DNA of 64,000 nt from Doryteuthis pealeii (lineage: Eukaryota; Mollusca; Cephalopoda; Myopsida; Loliginidae), in the NCBI GenBank assembly GCA_023376005.1, contig CM042145.1, forward strand, positions 66,943,698-67,007,697, given 5' to 3'. This document shows positions 1 to 9,901 of the stretch, piece by piece (the first letter of the stretch is position 1; each line of letters opens with the position of its first letter). Under the pieces are notes generated by a model. It saw only the letters and a list, made by a program, of their open reading frames with translations, was not told where the DNA came from and ran no database searches. The translations under genes and the position numbers were made by a program.

Positions 1-505
1 AATGTTTAAAATTTTGGGCAAATTTATCGTAAACATGACCGTTAACGCTGTCTAAGATGACGTAAAATTGTATTTTACAAAATAAATTTACCCCCCAGCC
101 CGATTGAAAAAAATTATAAAAAATCAGGGAATTTTCCAATTTTAATGAAATTTTCAGTGTTGATTTATCAGTAGATGAATTTTATAATGCATCAGTTATT
201 TTCTCTCAAAACTTTCTGACTTAATTAGGTATTTCTGCTATGTTAAATTAACATTTAGAATTCATTTATAATATGAAACACCTAATTTTAAGTTTCAAAT
301 TTCCTAATTTTAGATTCTAATAACAAATTTCTAGTTAATAACTACTTTAGTTTATTATTATTATCTAATATTTTTTAGAAACACTATATTGAAAACTTAG
401 GACCCCTTCCTTTTAAACAGAACAAATATCGATGTATATTTTTTCTTTTATAAGATAATAGTAGGATGGCCAAAAATTCGTCTGCTCGCGACAGATCTTT
501 TGTTT
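1..505. other. AT-rich non-coding stretch
   Basis: I see no open frame of interest, no RNA gene and no repeat I can name here. The sequence is AT-rich with short homopolymers, including a C-run near 95. Confidence 0.5.
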
Positions 506-508
506 AAA

Positions 509-553
509 AAAAAATGTTACGCCCCCAACATAAGTGGGGGGTATAACATTTTT
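509..553. other. Stem-loop (imperfect inverted repeat)
   Basis: AAAAATGTTA at 510-519 pairs with TAACATTTTT at 544-553. After a short mismatch, CCCCC at 522-526 pairs with the G-run at 537-541, leaving a loop of about 10 bases. It could be the end of an old fold-back element or a chance hairpin in AT-rich DNA. No terminator or RNA function is claimed. Confidence 0.5.
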
Positions 554-599
554 AAATTAACACTCAGATTTTTTTTTCAGTAGTCCATGTAAATTTGTG

Positions 600-1010
600 C
601 GGGGGCAGTTCACGTTGCCTAGTCGCTTACGTGATGGACTACGACATCCTAGTAAGCGTGTTCAAATGCCAGTTACGGTACTTACTGTAGTTACGATGAG
701 ACAAATTAGTTCCGTGACTACCACATGTGTCTCCGGCTATTTGCTCTGTTGATGCTTTCAGTGCCCATGCTGTGTTCCCTTGATCCGCAGAACTGGATCG
801 ACGCAACATATTCTACTAGGCACTTCTGCTGCAAGAGCTTCATCCCTGATTTGTCTTATTTTAATAAAAGCTTGAGCAGCATCGTTGTTGTTTACAAACT
901 CTCCGCGCTGTGTCGATTGCTGCTCAAATAACTCCTTACTGGAAAGATTTGGATGATCGTGGAAATATTCTCCAATACATTCCGACGTGATCCCATCTGA
1001 AAATTGATAG
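600..1010. repeat. Dispersed repeat family R1, copy 1
   Basis: This stretch and 2,780-3,100 share an ordered series of matching words: GACTACCACATGTGT, then TTGCTCTGT, then a stretch rich in GAACTG and GATGCA. The copies are strongly diverged, so this is an old interspersed repeat. On the reverse strand, copy 1 keeps a fairly long open stretch of normal amino-acid composition, so R1 may derive from the coding part of a transposon. I do not recognise the protein. Confidence 0.45.
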
Positions 1011-1044
1011 TCTATATTTATCAGCTCATTTCACTTAGCACTAA

Positions 1045-1240
1045 TACCCTTGGGAAAGGTATGAATCCTACTCTCTCTCTCTAGCTATGGGTAAATAGCA
1101 GGGCAGACTGGGCTCTTTAACCTTGGTTAGGCAACCGGTCTAGGAGAAGAAAACTCTGAATTCAAACCTGTTGAACTCCGCTTAATAAATTGAACTTGTG
1201 TCGCATCCTGCTCGTGCGGAGGGGTTGGTAAATATATATA
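1045..1240. repeat. Dispersed repeat family R2, copy 1
   Basis: Words such as GGGAAAGGTATGAATCCTA, CTCTCTAGCTAT and GGTCTAGGAGAAGAAAACT match the stretch at 8,117-8,320 in the same order. It ends near a TCGCATCCTGCTCGTGCGGA word that resembles 8,962-8,985. Old unclassified interspersed element, non-coding as far as can be seen. Confidence 0.45.
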
Positions 1241-1775
1241 TTGATCAGCTCTGGATCTGCTAGTTTGTAGATCTGCTCCTTTTTTTAAAGGAGGCTAACC
1301 AGGGCTTCAGATTAATCGGCTTTCCGGTAATATTGGGATTTTCGACTCGCTTGCTACCACTCTATTTCCGAGACCTGGGTTAGTGTTAGCCATTTTGTTC
1401 ATGTATGTTTATGAGGATAACTGTCTCGTCTAAACAATAATTTACCTAATGAAAATTAAACAAAGAAATGAACCAACAATTTGCATCAAGAATAAAGAAA
1501 AGAAGAGGAAATTAATCACTTACTCTACTGTATTATTTCGTGACTTGTTGCATAATCGCTTTGTGTGGATGTAAAAATAACTCGCTAAAAATATATGGCA
1601 TAACAAATTTAGAAAATGTAGAAAAATGGTGTAAAGCCGAATTTTACCTAGGTGGAAATGACGTTAAAGCGGGATTTTAGTGTATATTGAAAATAATACA
1701 GAGAGTTTAAAGATTATTTTTGTAATTTTAATTTGTGTGAATTTTCTAAGTGACCTAATTTTCTTATTTTTTAAG
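1241..1775. other. Non-coding stretch
   Basis: Short AT tract near 1,230, then unremarkable AT-rich sequence leading to a T-rich tract at about 1,755-1,773. That tract would be the polypyrimidine tract of the splice acceptor used by the WD40-like exon that follows. Confidence 0.4.
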
Positions 1776-1903
1776 ATGCGATCCAGTGTTCTTACTTTCA
1801 ATGAGCGACGATGTAAAGTAAACTGCGCCCAATTTGATGATTTGAGAATCGTTAGCGTCTCTTACAACCATCGTATCATCATTCGAGATTTTGGCTATTC
1901 ATT
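1776..1903 (+). CDS. WD40-repeat-like exon (partial gene or pseudogene)
   Basis: The exon is bounded by a T-rich tract ending in AG (1,774-1,775) and a GT donor reading GTAAGTT (1,904 on). The 128-bp exon encodes 42 codons plus two bases. Its peptide has the layout of one WD40 repeat: CKVNCAQFDD, RIVSVSYN, then IIIRDF, where a WD repeat normally has a V-x-x-x-x-F-D-D strand, an IVSxSxD strand and an IWDF close. The usual Trp of the WD dipeptide is Arg here, and the Asp before the last strand is Asn. The pattern is closest in my judgement to repeats of F-box/WD proteins (beta-TrCP/Slimb type), from general knowledge of those motifs. Only one repeat is visible; others would lie left of the window. 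It may be a live exon or a decayed copy. Confidence 0.45.
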
Positions 1904-2280
1904 GTAAGTTGCTTTTCACAAAATTAGAGTTGTTTATATTCTGCATGAAAATTCGGACCTCTCAAGATCCTGGGTCGATTAACTCAGCATATTACTTGGA
2001 GCAAAACACTTCAAATTTAAAATATACATTATAACATGCTTTCATATACGAGCAAAGGAGGCTCCGAAATTAAAGCCCATTTATTTTCATTAAAGCTACA
2101 CGTAAAGTTATTTCAGAAACACCGTTGGATAGAACTGGTTTTCAGCTACGAAATACTTTAATGTATATAGTAGTCATGTTGACTAGTTATTTCCGCCAGT
2201 TATTAACAGGAAGTTTCATGCTAAGTTCATAATAATATTATTGATATGTTAGTCAATTTAATCTGTGATTTTTTCTCCAG

Positions 2281-2389
2281 TCGAGCAAAAACTTACCATG
2301 CATTCCATAAACGGCTACAGTCACCCTACGTTGGTGATGGGGTATTGGAGAATGAGAGATGGTTTCATGTCTTTCCCAAGCATAGGTGA
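2281..2389 (+). CDS. Candidate terminal exon following the WD40-like exon
   Basis: A good acceptor (GATTTTTTCTCCAG, ending 2,280) is followed by an open frame that closes at TGA 2,387-2,389. The frame needs two bases carried over from the previous exon, which is exactly what the exon at 1,776-1,903 leaves. Joined this way it adds about 35 residues with normal composition (for example RAKTYHAFHK and ERWFHVFPKHR). Phase agreement alone has a one-in-three chance, and I recognise no domain. A second phase-compatible short end-exon begins after TTTCTTTTTGTAG at 4,321 and stops at about 4,396. Treat as a hypothesis. Confidence 0.25.
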
Positions 2390-2779
2390 AGATTAGAAAT
2401 TGAATTACACATTTTATATCCAATGGTGGTCATTTTCCCAAAATATAGTGCTCGATTTTGACTGGAGCATAGTTTTTCAGAGAACCAAAGGACTGATTCG
2501 GACTAGTATTGCTCCAAGTAACAACTGGTAAAATGTTTGAATCGGCGGAATATGATGATAGACCGTAAGTGAATTTGACGTTCACAAAACAATTGTTATA
2601 ATTTAGTTGAAACATTTTACTTTCTCGAATAAATATCTCTTAATGTGACACCATGAGGATTTCTTCTGGGGTTAAAAATCTGTTAACGAAAAAAGAAAAA
2701 TAGTTTGCTTTTTGTAAATCAGAAGAAGTATTCTTCGTTAAGTGTTAGATTAAGGGTAATTTACGAATTCAGACAAAGA
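2390..2779. other. Non-coding stretch
   Basis: Nothing recognisable. Open frames on either strand are short and of biased composition. Confidence 0.4.
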
Positions 2780-3100
2780 TCAGTGAAACTACTAAAAATG
2801 AGTTTACTTTCGTTGAGAGTATATCACGGTGTTGTATATGCTAATCACATTACTTAATGCAGTAACTTTAGTCTTGTTCCGGGACTACCACATGTGTATA
2901 CAGTTAGTTGCTCTGTCAATGGTTTTGTACCAACACGATGTTTTTTAAAGATCTACAGAACTTGTAATTGATGCATCTTCGTCAGAGATTTCTCGTTGGA
3001 TTTGTCAGCACAACTCAAACGAAGGGAAAAACTCTCCGTATATAACAAATATTTGTCTACGGAGACTAAAGATACTTAAGTGTCCTATTTTGGGAATTGA
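2780..3100. repeat. Dispersed repeat family R1, copy 2
   Basis: Diverged partner of 600-1,010. The best-conserved part is GGGACTACCACATGTGTAT at about 2,880-2,898, followed by TAGTTGCTCTGT. No reading frame survives. Confidence 0.4.
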
Positions 3101-3541
3101 TTGAATAGTTGAATTGAGAAATATTTTGTTAGGCTCTCCTTAGTCCTGTTTATCTACTAATTGTGGCGTTGAATAAAAGTAATGAAAAGTCTCATATTTT
3201 GAATCTTTCTTTAACACAACCTTAATCCCACAGAATATTCTCCTAAAAATGTCCAACTACTTTTCATTACTTCTGTCTCTTCAACAAGTGAACACCATAA
3301 ATTTAGATATTTCCCTTTATCTGGACATGTGCATCCATTCTCTACTATTTTCCATACAGTGGACGTCTTAGCTGGTTTTGTCCCTATATTTTATAACTAG
3401 AAGTGGCTACCCGGCGTCACCTGTGTAATAAAAAGTTAGTTTTGCAGGTCCTTTGATTATTTTGGTCTTACATAATTCGCTAAGGTTACAAAAAAGATGA
3501 AAAAACAAAAAAACAAACTGTTCAGTATATCCACTCATAGT
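3101..3541. other. Non-coding stretch
   Basis: No gene, RNA or named repeat recognised. Ordinary AT-rich sequence up to the MITE. Confidence 0.4.
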
Positions 3542-3787
3542 TACCGTGTTTCCTCGAAAATAAGACAGGGCTTATATCAATTTGCACTCCGAAATATAAT
3601 ACTAGACCTTATTTCGAGGGGATGTTGAATGTTTGCGTCGCATGCTGTGAGTGTGAAGATTCTTATTTCTTTTGCTTGTCTGCCACTCTCAAGTAGGGCT
3701 TATTTCAAGGGGGATTATATTAAATTCATGAAAAATTACGCTAGGTTTTATTCTGTTGGTAGGTCTTATTTTCGCGGAAACACGGTA
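3542..3787. mobile_element. Tc1/mariner-type MITE with TA target duplication
   Basis: Terminal inverted repeats of about 22 bp: the left end starts CCGTGTTTCCTCGAAAATAA at 3,544 and the right end reads TTATTTTCGCGGAAACACGG to 3,785, with one mismatch in the shared part. Both ends abut TA (3,542-3,543 and 3,786-3,787), the usual Tc1/mariner target duplication. The 242-bp interior has sub-terminal words such as AGGGCTTAT and no transposase, so it is non-autonomous. The open frame running through it at 3,629-3,910 crosses the element boundary and is not a gene. Confidence 0.75.
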
Positions 3788-3949
3788 GTCATAGATACAA
3801 GAGTGAGTCAAATGTTTTGCAATCTTTTGGTACGTGCTAGTTTACGGAACAGTTCAAGCCCCGTGAGATGTCAGCTATTGTTGGAATTATTGTGGTATTT
3901 TTTTTTTTGAAAATTGACATACAACGTTGTCTAATTCGGAAACTTAAGC

Positions 3950-4275
3950 TTTAGGTGTTTCAACTTGGCCATAACACTGCAGAAGCAACTAAAACATTTA
4001 TTGTTCAAAAGTTGAAAGCGTAGTTGATCGCAGTGCAATAACCAGATAGCAGAAGAAATTTACAAGAACCTCGATGATCAGGCAATTTTAGATAGATTCT
4101 GAGGTCGTGTATTCTGAGGTAGTGCTTTAAGCCGTAGTGACAAATCTTGTGAGTAGCTCTCGGAGAGTATCAGGCCAACTCAGCATCTCACAATCCCGTG
4201 TTTTCCGTCACCTTTGCGACCTCAGAAAAAGCATCTGTAGCTGCTAAAATATTGCAAAAATCTTTGGCTCATTCT
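3950..4275 (+). pseudogene. Mariner transposase N-terminal (helix-turn-helix) fragment
   Basis: Conceptual translation across at least one frameshift and several stops gives, in order, FQLGHNTAEATKTF, then VDRSAITR followed by a stop and KKF, then VSSSRRVSG, LSISQSRVFRHLCDL and KSICSC. These are the paired helix-turn-helix blocks at the N-terminus of mariner transposases: the GHNAAEA-type start, the TVxRWFxKF block, and the VSxxLxISxSxVxRHLxDLGK block. A full mariner transposase is about 340-350 residues. Only about the first 110 are represented, and no D,D(34)D catalytic region follows. In-frame stops include positions where a Trp codon is expected. Long-dead insertion. Confidence 0.7.
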
Positions 4276-4749
4276 AGTATAATGACAAACATTTAATCTA
4301 TATTTTATTTCTTTTTGTAGGTCCCAAGAGAGAAATATTGGAAAGAAAAAGATCCACCGACCTCGTCGTGCAGCATTGAAACCCAGACACAGTTAATTGT
4401 TATTTTCGAAAAGGAACAAACTAGCAAAACAATCACTTCACCGATTATATAATTGTTTTACTTCAGTGAAGCAATTGCATTTCTTCAATACATGATATAC
4501 ATGATATACATGAGAGAAACCCATGCGAGTAAAAAATTATCTGTATTTTCATGTGAACATTTGGAAAATACAAAATGTCCGCCGTCCATGTTCAGTTATT
4601 AACCGCCCATATGAAGAAAAACGCCAAGATAATTTATCTGTTTGAAATGCAATGAAATTTAATATATGCTATCACCCACAAACACGCACACGCTTACAAT
4701 TTGTTAGAATTTTCTTCTGAAGCAAATATAGTGGAATTTTATTTCTAAT

Positions 4750-5075
4750 AAGTAAGTAAAGTAGTCGGGGCGGCCTAATGTCGGTATCAGCCATGCAGCG
4801 AGGGAGTCTAACCCTAACCCCTGATGGGACCGGGTTAGCTCAGTCGGTAGAGCGTTCGGCTAGAAACCACAAGGTTCCTAGTTCGATACCCGCCCTCGCC
4901 AACTCAGCGTATGAGTAGCACAGGGATCTCTGCGGTAAAGTAAGGAGCTGATGGTAGGTGTGGCGCTCCACCTCAGATGCTAAAAACAATCTCCTTGATC
5001 TAGCGCTATTGAAAAGGAGATAGACTCCCTCGCTGACTGGCTGATACCGACTTTAGGCCGCCCCGTCGACTTTAC
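4750..5075 (+). mobile_element. Complete tRNA-derived SINE with inverted 3' tail at its 5' end (fold-back SINE)
   Basis: Perfect 11-bp direct repeats, TTATTTCTAAT, flank the element (4,739-4,749 and 5,076-5,086) and mark its ends. The tRNA-like head starts near 4,826, with box A TAGCTCAGTCGG at 4,836-4,847 and box B GTTCGATACC at 4,881-4,890. The body runs to the GGCCGCCCC-type tail at about 5,057-5,070. Unusually, 4,750-4,810 is a near-complementary inverted copy of the last 55-60 bases (5,021-5,075), so the inserted unit begins and ends with the same sequence in opposite orientation. Other SINE copies here lack this extra 5' block. Confidence 0.8.
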
Positions 5076-5129
5076 TTATTTCTAATGGAACGTTATTTAT
5101 AAAAAAAATATTCTATGGGGCAGTATATA

Positions 5130-5700
5130 TAATCAAACTACAGCCGTGAAAATCCTTAATATGAATATACGAGAGTCCTAAATAGTACCCACATGATGTA
5201 TATTCATAAAAAATTATTTTTTTGTTACAGAGTTTCAATATTGGCTTGCTGGTTTGATTGTAAAGTATTTTTCTAGAAATGGACACACCATTATTAGAGA
5301 ACCAGTAAAAACTGGATGCCGCCTAGAGGACTTACCAAGATCGATGACCAATAAAAACGGATGGAAGACAGAGTTCAGGGAATCTTTGCTGTCGGCACAT
5401 GCTGTTGATGATGATAAATAATACAATCCTGGTAAATTGGAGTCTAGAAGAAAATTATACTATCGAAACTTATATTATTAGGTTGTATTTTTCCGAAACT
5501 CTTCAGCACTGAAAATCTTCAACAAAAAGTATGAATATCTACCGGTACAAAAATAAGTACATCTCGTATATATATTCATACAGTTATTTTTACTTACAGA
5601 GATTCAATGTTGGAGAATTTGGTAATAAATAGCTTCTAATAATATCTGATTTGATTGTATGATATTCCACTAGACATAATTCAATCCTTGTATCTTTCGT
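5130..5700 (+). repeat. Diverged direct duplication carrying two splice-acceptor-like sites
   Basis: 5,140-5,265 and 5,500-5,640 align in order. Each has a TGAAAATC word, a TATTCATA stretch, a T-rich tract, then TTACAGAG and TTCAAT(A/G)TTGG. Spacing is about 360 bases. Both copies keep the polypyrimidine-plus-CAG arrangement of a splice acceptor, but only the first is followed by an open frame. Confidence 0.45.
5233..5421 (+). pseudogene. Possible C-terminal fragment of a retroelement or host protein
   Basis: An open frame of 62 codons ends at TAA 5,419-5,421, just after an acceptor-like TTTTTTTGTTACAG. The peptide has normal composition. Its middle, KTGCRLEDLPRSMTNKNGW, resembles the short C-terminal block (TGC-x-x-EDLP-x-x-M-x-D/N-R-x-x-W) that I associate with endonuclease/reverse-transcriptase proteins of non-LTR elements. 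That resemblance is from memory of the motif and is not proof. No catalytic domain lies upstream within the window, so this would be a 5'-truncated remnant. Confidence 0.35.
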
Positions 5701-6209
5701 TAAGGAAGAATATTATAAAAAGAAATGATTAGGGTTTTCTTATTTATTGGTAATACTGTATAAACACACGCGTTGTATATTTGCACAAAAAATCAAATGC
5801 TTTTATGAAAGTTTAATAAATGTTTCACTTAATTGATAAATATGCTGGTTTTATGAAGCTGACTTAGAAACATATTTTGAGTTGATTTTTTTTAACACAA
5901 ATAATGTAGAGTATTTTGTTAAGATTTGGATATCTTCGATATGAAAATATTTTCAATAAATGATATAAATAACATATCTATTCTCTTAGTTGGACTTGTG
6001 TTTATCCCTGACCATTGATTAAGCAAAATACTAAACTCAATCAAGTCTTAGAACAAGTCATTAATTTTCACAGCATTTCAACTCGTCTGTGGTTATGTTA
6101 TGCCTAGATTTTAAGGAATCGCCTTCATTGTACTTTCACATTTACATCTTTGGGAAGTTTCTGAAGAGTTTTTTTTTTGCTTGCGGTACGATCAAATACG
6201 AATACATTT
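5701..6209. other. Non-coding stretch
   Basis: AT-rich sequence without recognisable features. Confidence 0.4.
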
Positions 6210-6840
6210 AAACAGATATATTCGACCCATAGGTGGGACCATAACAGGTAATACCACTCCGGACCTGGGTGGAATTAGAAGTTTAGCGCGTTTGCCCACT
6301 GATAATTTGGTTATCAAGTAAATTATATTTTATTTTCATGTTGGCAAAAGATCTGTTCAAGGACAGATAATTCAAATAAATCCTGTAATAAAGAAGAGGA
6401 GATGAAAGATAAATGAAAGAAGTGAACAAAAAGATTAGTGATGCAAATAAAAACAAAACAACACTCGCAGCTTATAGAATGTTTTGATCACAAGACTGAA
6501 ATCCCAGCGCAGCCATGTTCTCAAATTGAATTGGGGGTCATCACCCATCACTTACACCTATTTGAGTTAAATTCCTAATTCACTTCTTCAAATTCTACAC
6601 TATTCTCAAAATAATAGAGTTTATCTATTATTTAACGCATGTTTTCCCAATGATAATATGGCTATCAAGTAAATGATTTTTTATTTTCATGCGGTCTTCT
6701 CTGTTGACCGCATCTTGTTTCTCACTTTTGTATTGGTTAATTTAGCTTGTTTAACGGCATACCAACTCCTTATGAGCTATTTAATGCTGAAATTGGATTC
6801 ATTTGTAAAGGTTTGGTTGTAATCATAACTATATTTTCAA
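6210..6840. repeat. Modular dispersed repeats R3/R4 with an internal direct repeat
   Basis: 6,225-6,275 (GACCCATAGGTGGGACC, AACAGGTA, ACCACTCCGG) matches 8,478-8,530. 6,285-6,345 is repeated at 6,635-6,700 (GATAAT-TGG-TATCAAGTAAA, then TTTTATTTTCATG). 6,735-6,810 (ACGGCATACCAACTC, then ATTTAATGC) matches 8,368-8,440. No reading frame is preserved. Confidence 0.45.
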
Positions 6841-7074
6841 TCTACCATTTTTCTTAATTTGCATTTTTTATTTGTCCATAATCATTGGTTTGCACACAGT
6901 TATATCAAGTAGTCCTATTAAATACAAATAAATTGTACACTGCTATATGACTGAAAGTGTTCCTATCTAATACTAATAATGGTCTAAAGCAACTATTACA
7001 ATCTAATAATGATATATTATTTCGTACGGTTTTCTGGTTTCAAGCTTGCATATTTAATGCTAATCATTTTAAGA

Positions 7075-7300
7075 CAGATGTATTTGATACCAACAGATCC
7101 TACCACTCTGGGTCAGAGTGGGAATAATGGCAATGAGGGACTACACACTCAAAAGTAATCCAGAACTGGAGCGTCAGCAGCAGTTTATAGTCATACTAAA
7201 AAAAACCTTTGAAGTGGTGCTTACTCATCTGTAGCGGATACATTCAGCATATCCTAAGCCCCGCCGACACGGTGACACTTTATTTTATGAATGCCTGAGG
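7075..7300. repeat. Dispersed repeat R3, second copy
   Basis: CCTACCACTCTGGGTCAGAG at about 7,102-7,121 and the following GGCAATGAGGG and CAGAACTGGAGCGTCA words match 8,500-8,600 in order. Unclassified interspersed repeat. Confidence 0.45.
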
Positions 7301-8116
7301 TGCGGAATTATCACTATGAGATAGTGTCCAAATCTTGATTCGTATTTTAATCACAACTATTTGAATTTTGTACCCTAGGGAATTTTATGCATTTGTGCTG
7401 GTAAAAACGTGTAATTAGCACTCTTAGAAAATTGTCATTTTTTAAAAATTTATTGAGCAGTAATTAAACTAACAACAGGGGTAGTATTCGACGGAATTAG
7501 ACCCCAAAAATATTGTTTTAAATTTTAAGTCAACGGTACCTCGGAACAACTAAGGTCTTTCGCCTTACTCTACTGTGCTTCGCTTTCTTGAATGAGTTTT
7601 ACAATCCATTCAAGTGGTTCAACTGATGCTTTCTTTAAGCAATGTTTCCTTTCAATTAAGTTTGCCCAACTGATTAACCCTACTTAACTGAAGAGACTGA
7701 TTTGCATATTTAGGTTTCTGCTTGTATTTGTTTCAGAAATGCAAATTACAAGATCTTTAAATAGTTTTTGCTCAACATTTGTTTATTCCATAATATTTTC
7801 CTCTGCATAGCTTGGAAAAAAATTATAATATCAAGTTAAATAGTTTAATCTTGTTTTTGTAAGGAATATTTTGTGAAGCCGAGTCTTCAGCTATTAAAGC
7901 CGAATGTTTTGCATTTCATCTATAATTAGTACATTTTCTGCTTAAAACCCAACCCTAAATTAACATTGATGAAATTAGATTGCTCTTATTCCATTGCCCG
8001 CGCTTAACAAATATCTCGTATCAGATAATGCTCTCTCGTTCGTGTATACCCTTTTATCATGAGAATCAAAATATAAATTATCTAGTTGGTGTTCCCCGTG
8101 AAATAATTATCGTCAA
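7301..8116. other. Non-coding stretch
   Basis: No feature recognised. AT-rich with short open frames only. Confidence 0.4.
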
Positions 8117-9020
8117 ATGAATTGGGCTGAGCGAACTAAGTTCAAATCCCGGACGGAGGTGTTTGTCTTTAATTTCCTACAAATGCTCTCGGGAAAGATG
8201 TTAATCCTTCTCTTTCCCTTTCAGCTATTACAGTTGCTAATAAAGAACCCAGGGATTGTTACCCCTGCCACGGAAACCGATTTAGGAGAAGGAAAACTTT
8301 GAACTGAAACCAGCAGTATCCATCTTAATTTTGGTTTTGTTTTGTTTTGGTTTTGGTTTGATTTGCTTTACGGCATATCAACCTCGGCGGGTCATTTAAT
8401 GCCGACAAAGTTGTGAAATAAATTCATTCTTAATGCATAATACAATTTTGTTTATCAACTCATGTTTTTCTATTTAACCCATAGATGGGACTCTAACAGG
8501 TACTACCACTCCGGGTCAGAGTGGACCAGGAAGCAATGGTGATGAAGGGGTGCTCCACATTCCCCAAACCTCAAAAACTGGAACCTCACCATCAGATAGA
8601 GTTTAACGTCATTCCCAGGACATGTAGACCCTCAGTCACTGCCTTCTAGCACCCATATGATAAAAAGGGGTTGGGGCTTGCCATAAGGGCAATAGGGTTG
8701 GGAAAATCATATAGGTGCTAGGGCTTGACATGACCAGCCTATTGATCGAAGGAGGCCTCTCCGACCGACCGTCTAGCCCAAGATAGGGCCAAAGTGGAGT
8801 ATTGCAAGTCATGAACTGCTCATCCACCTGGGTTCTATCCTTAAGCATCAAGAGTGGCCACCCACGGCAAACAGGTGGCCCCATTGGGGGAGTCTTACCC
8901 ATCTGCAGAGGTGCAGTCGGTGCATTCTAATGCCCCAGATGGCAGGGCGTTTTGATTTTGTGTAGCATCTTGCTCGTAGAGCAGGAGTTGAGTACCTACT
9001 AGAACAATGAATCAAACTCA
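8117..9020. repeat. Composite of dispersed repeats R2, R4 and R3
   Basis: In order: R2 copy 2 (8,117-8,320, partner of 1,045-1,240), R4 (8,365-8,445, partner of 6,735-6,810) and R3 copy 3 (8,478-9,020, the longest). Base composition of the R3 part is clearly more GC-rich than its surroundings. Open frames on both strands within it are mutually exclusive and show no known domain, so I do not call genes. Confidence 0.45.
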
Positions 9021-9901
9021 CTACTGCTTGATTACTAGATACCATTTAACCAAAACTTTTATTTAGTGGTCCATTGTTTCTTAATTGTTATGATAACTTG
9101 GAGACATATTTGTTGTCATTAGATGGAGCCGAAACGTTCATACTATTAAAAAGAATATAATCTGAATATACTAGTCGACTGCATTTTTTTTCTTTTAAAG
9201 CCAACGTAATTAATAGCAAATCTGATAATAGAATAGATATTCCAGGTCATATTGCTTATGTTTATCCTCGGGCTTTATTGAAAAATAAAATAAAATCTTT
9301 GATCAATTTCGTCAAATGCTGTCATAGTCTGAAAATCCTTTCAAAATTAAATCCATTGTTTTGATTTAGTGGAATATGTGAATTTAATGTCCGCTGAATT
9401 TCGTTATGAACTACTACTAAAGCAATTGTGAAATGGCGTGGCGTAACTAATAATTCTCTTCGGAAATCGGTTTTCAACTCGAATACAAATCTGTGCCGTT
9501 TTCTTACTAAGTTCCGTTTACTGTTTTACGCTGTTTATAGTATCTCGTTATATTAGCACCAAATTTCTTTTAGCCAGTCCTCTCCATTTCTTATTGGGAA
9601 AAGAGTTTCTGAAACTGTGAAATTGTGGTAATAAAAGAGTTAATAGTATATATATACCAGAAAATATATAACCATCTTATATGTATAAATGCAAACAGTA
9701 TTGCTTATGAATATGTAAACCACAACCATCTTCATATGAAATTTTGTCTTCTAAAACAAAACTACCTGCATTTTATCATTTGAATGAAAGATTATAAACG
9801 TTAATTTACAACCTTCGCCACATAGGAGCCGCTACAGTTCCAAAATCGATCTACCCTACTACCCAGAACAAAATAATTTCCTATGTTTAAACTGGTATAA
9901 A
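9021..9901. other. Non-coding stretch before the repeated segment
   Basis: Unique AT-rich sequence with a short TATATATA tract near 9,648. The similarity shared by segments A, B and C begins at its right edge. Confidence 0.45.

Noticed and set aside
3629..3910. 93-codon frame
   Set aside because: It starts inside the MITE and runs across its boundary, with no conserved domain.
4826..4900. Functional tRNA gene
   Set aside because: Boxes A and B are present, but the sequence continues into a SINE body and tail, is bounded by target duplications, and repeats elsewhere in the window.
8636..9045. Two overlapping reverse-strand frames in the GC-richer repeat R3
   Set aside because: Different frames over a dispersed repeat. 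No domain recognised and no consistent coding signal between R3 copies.
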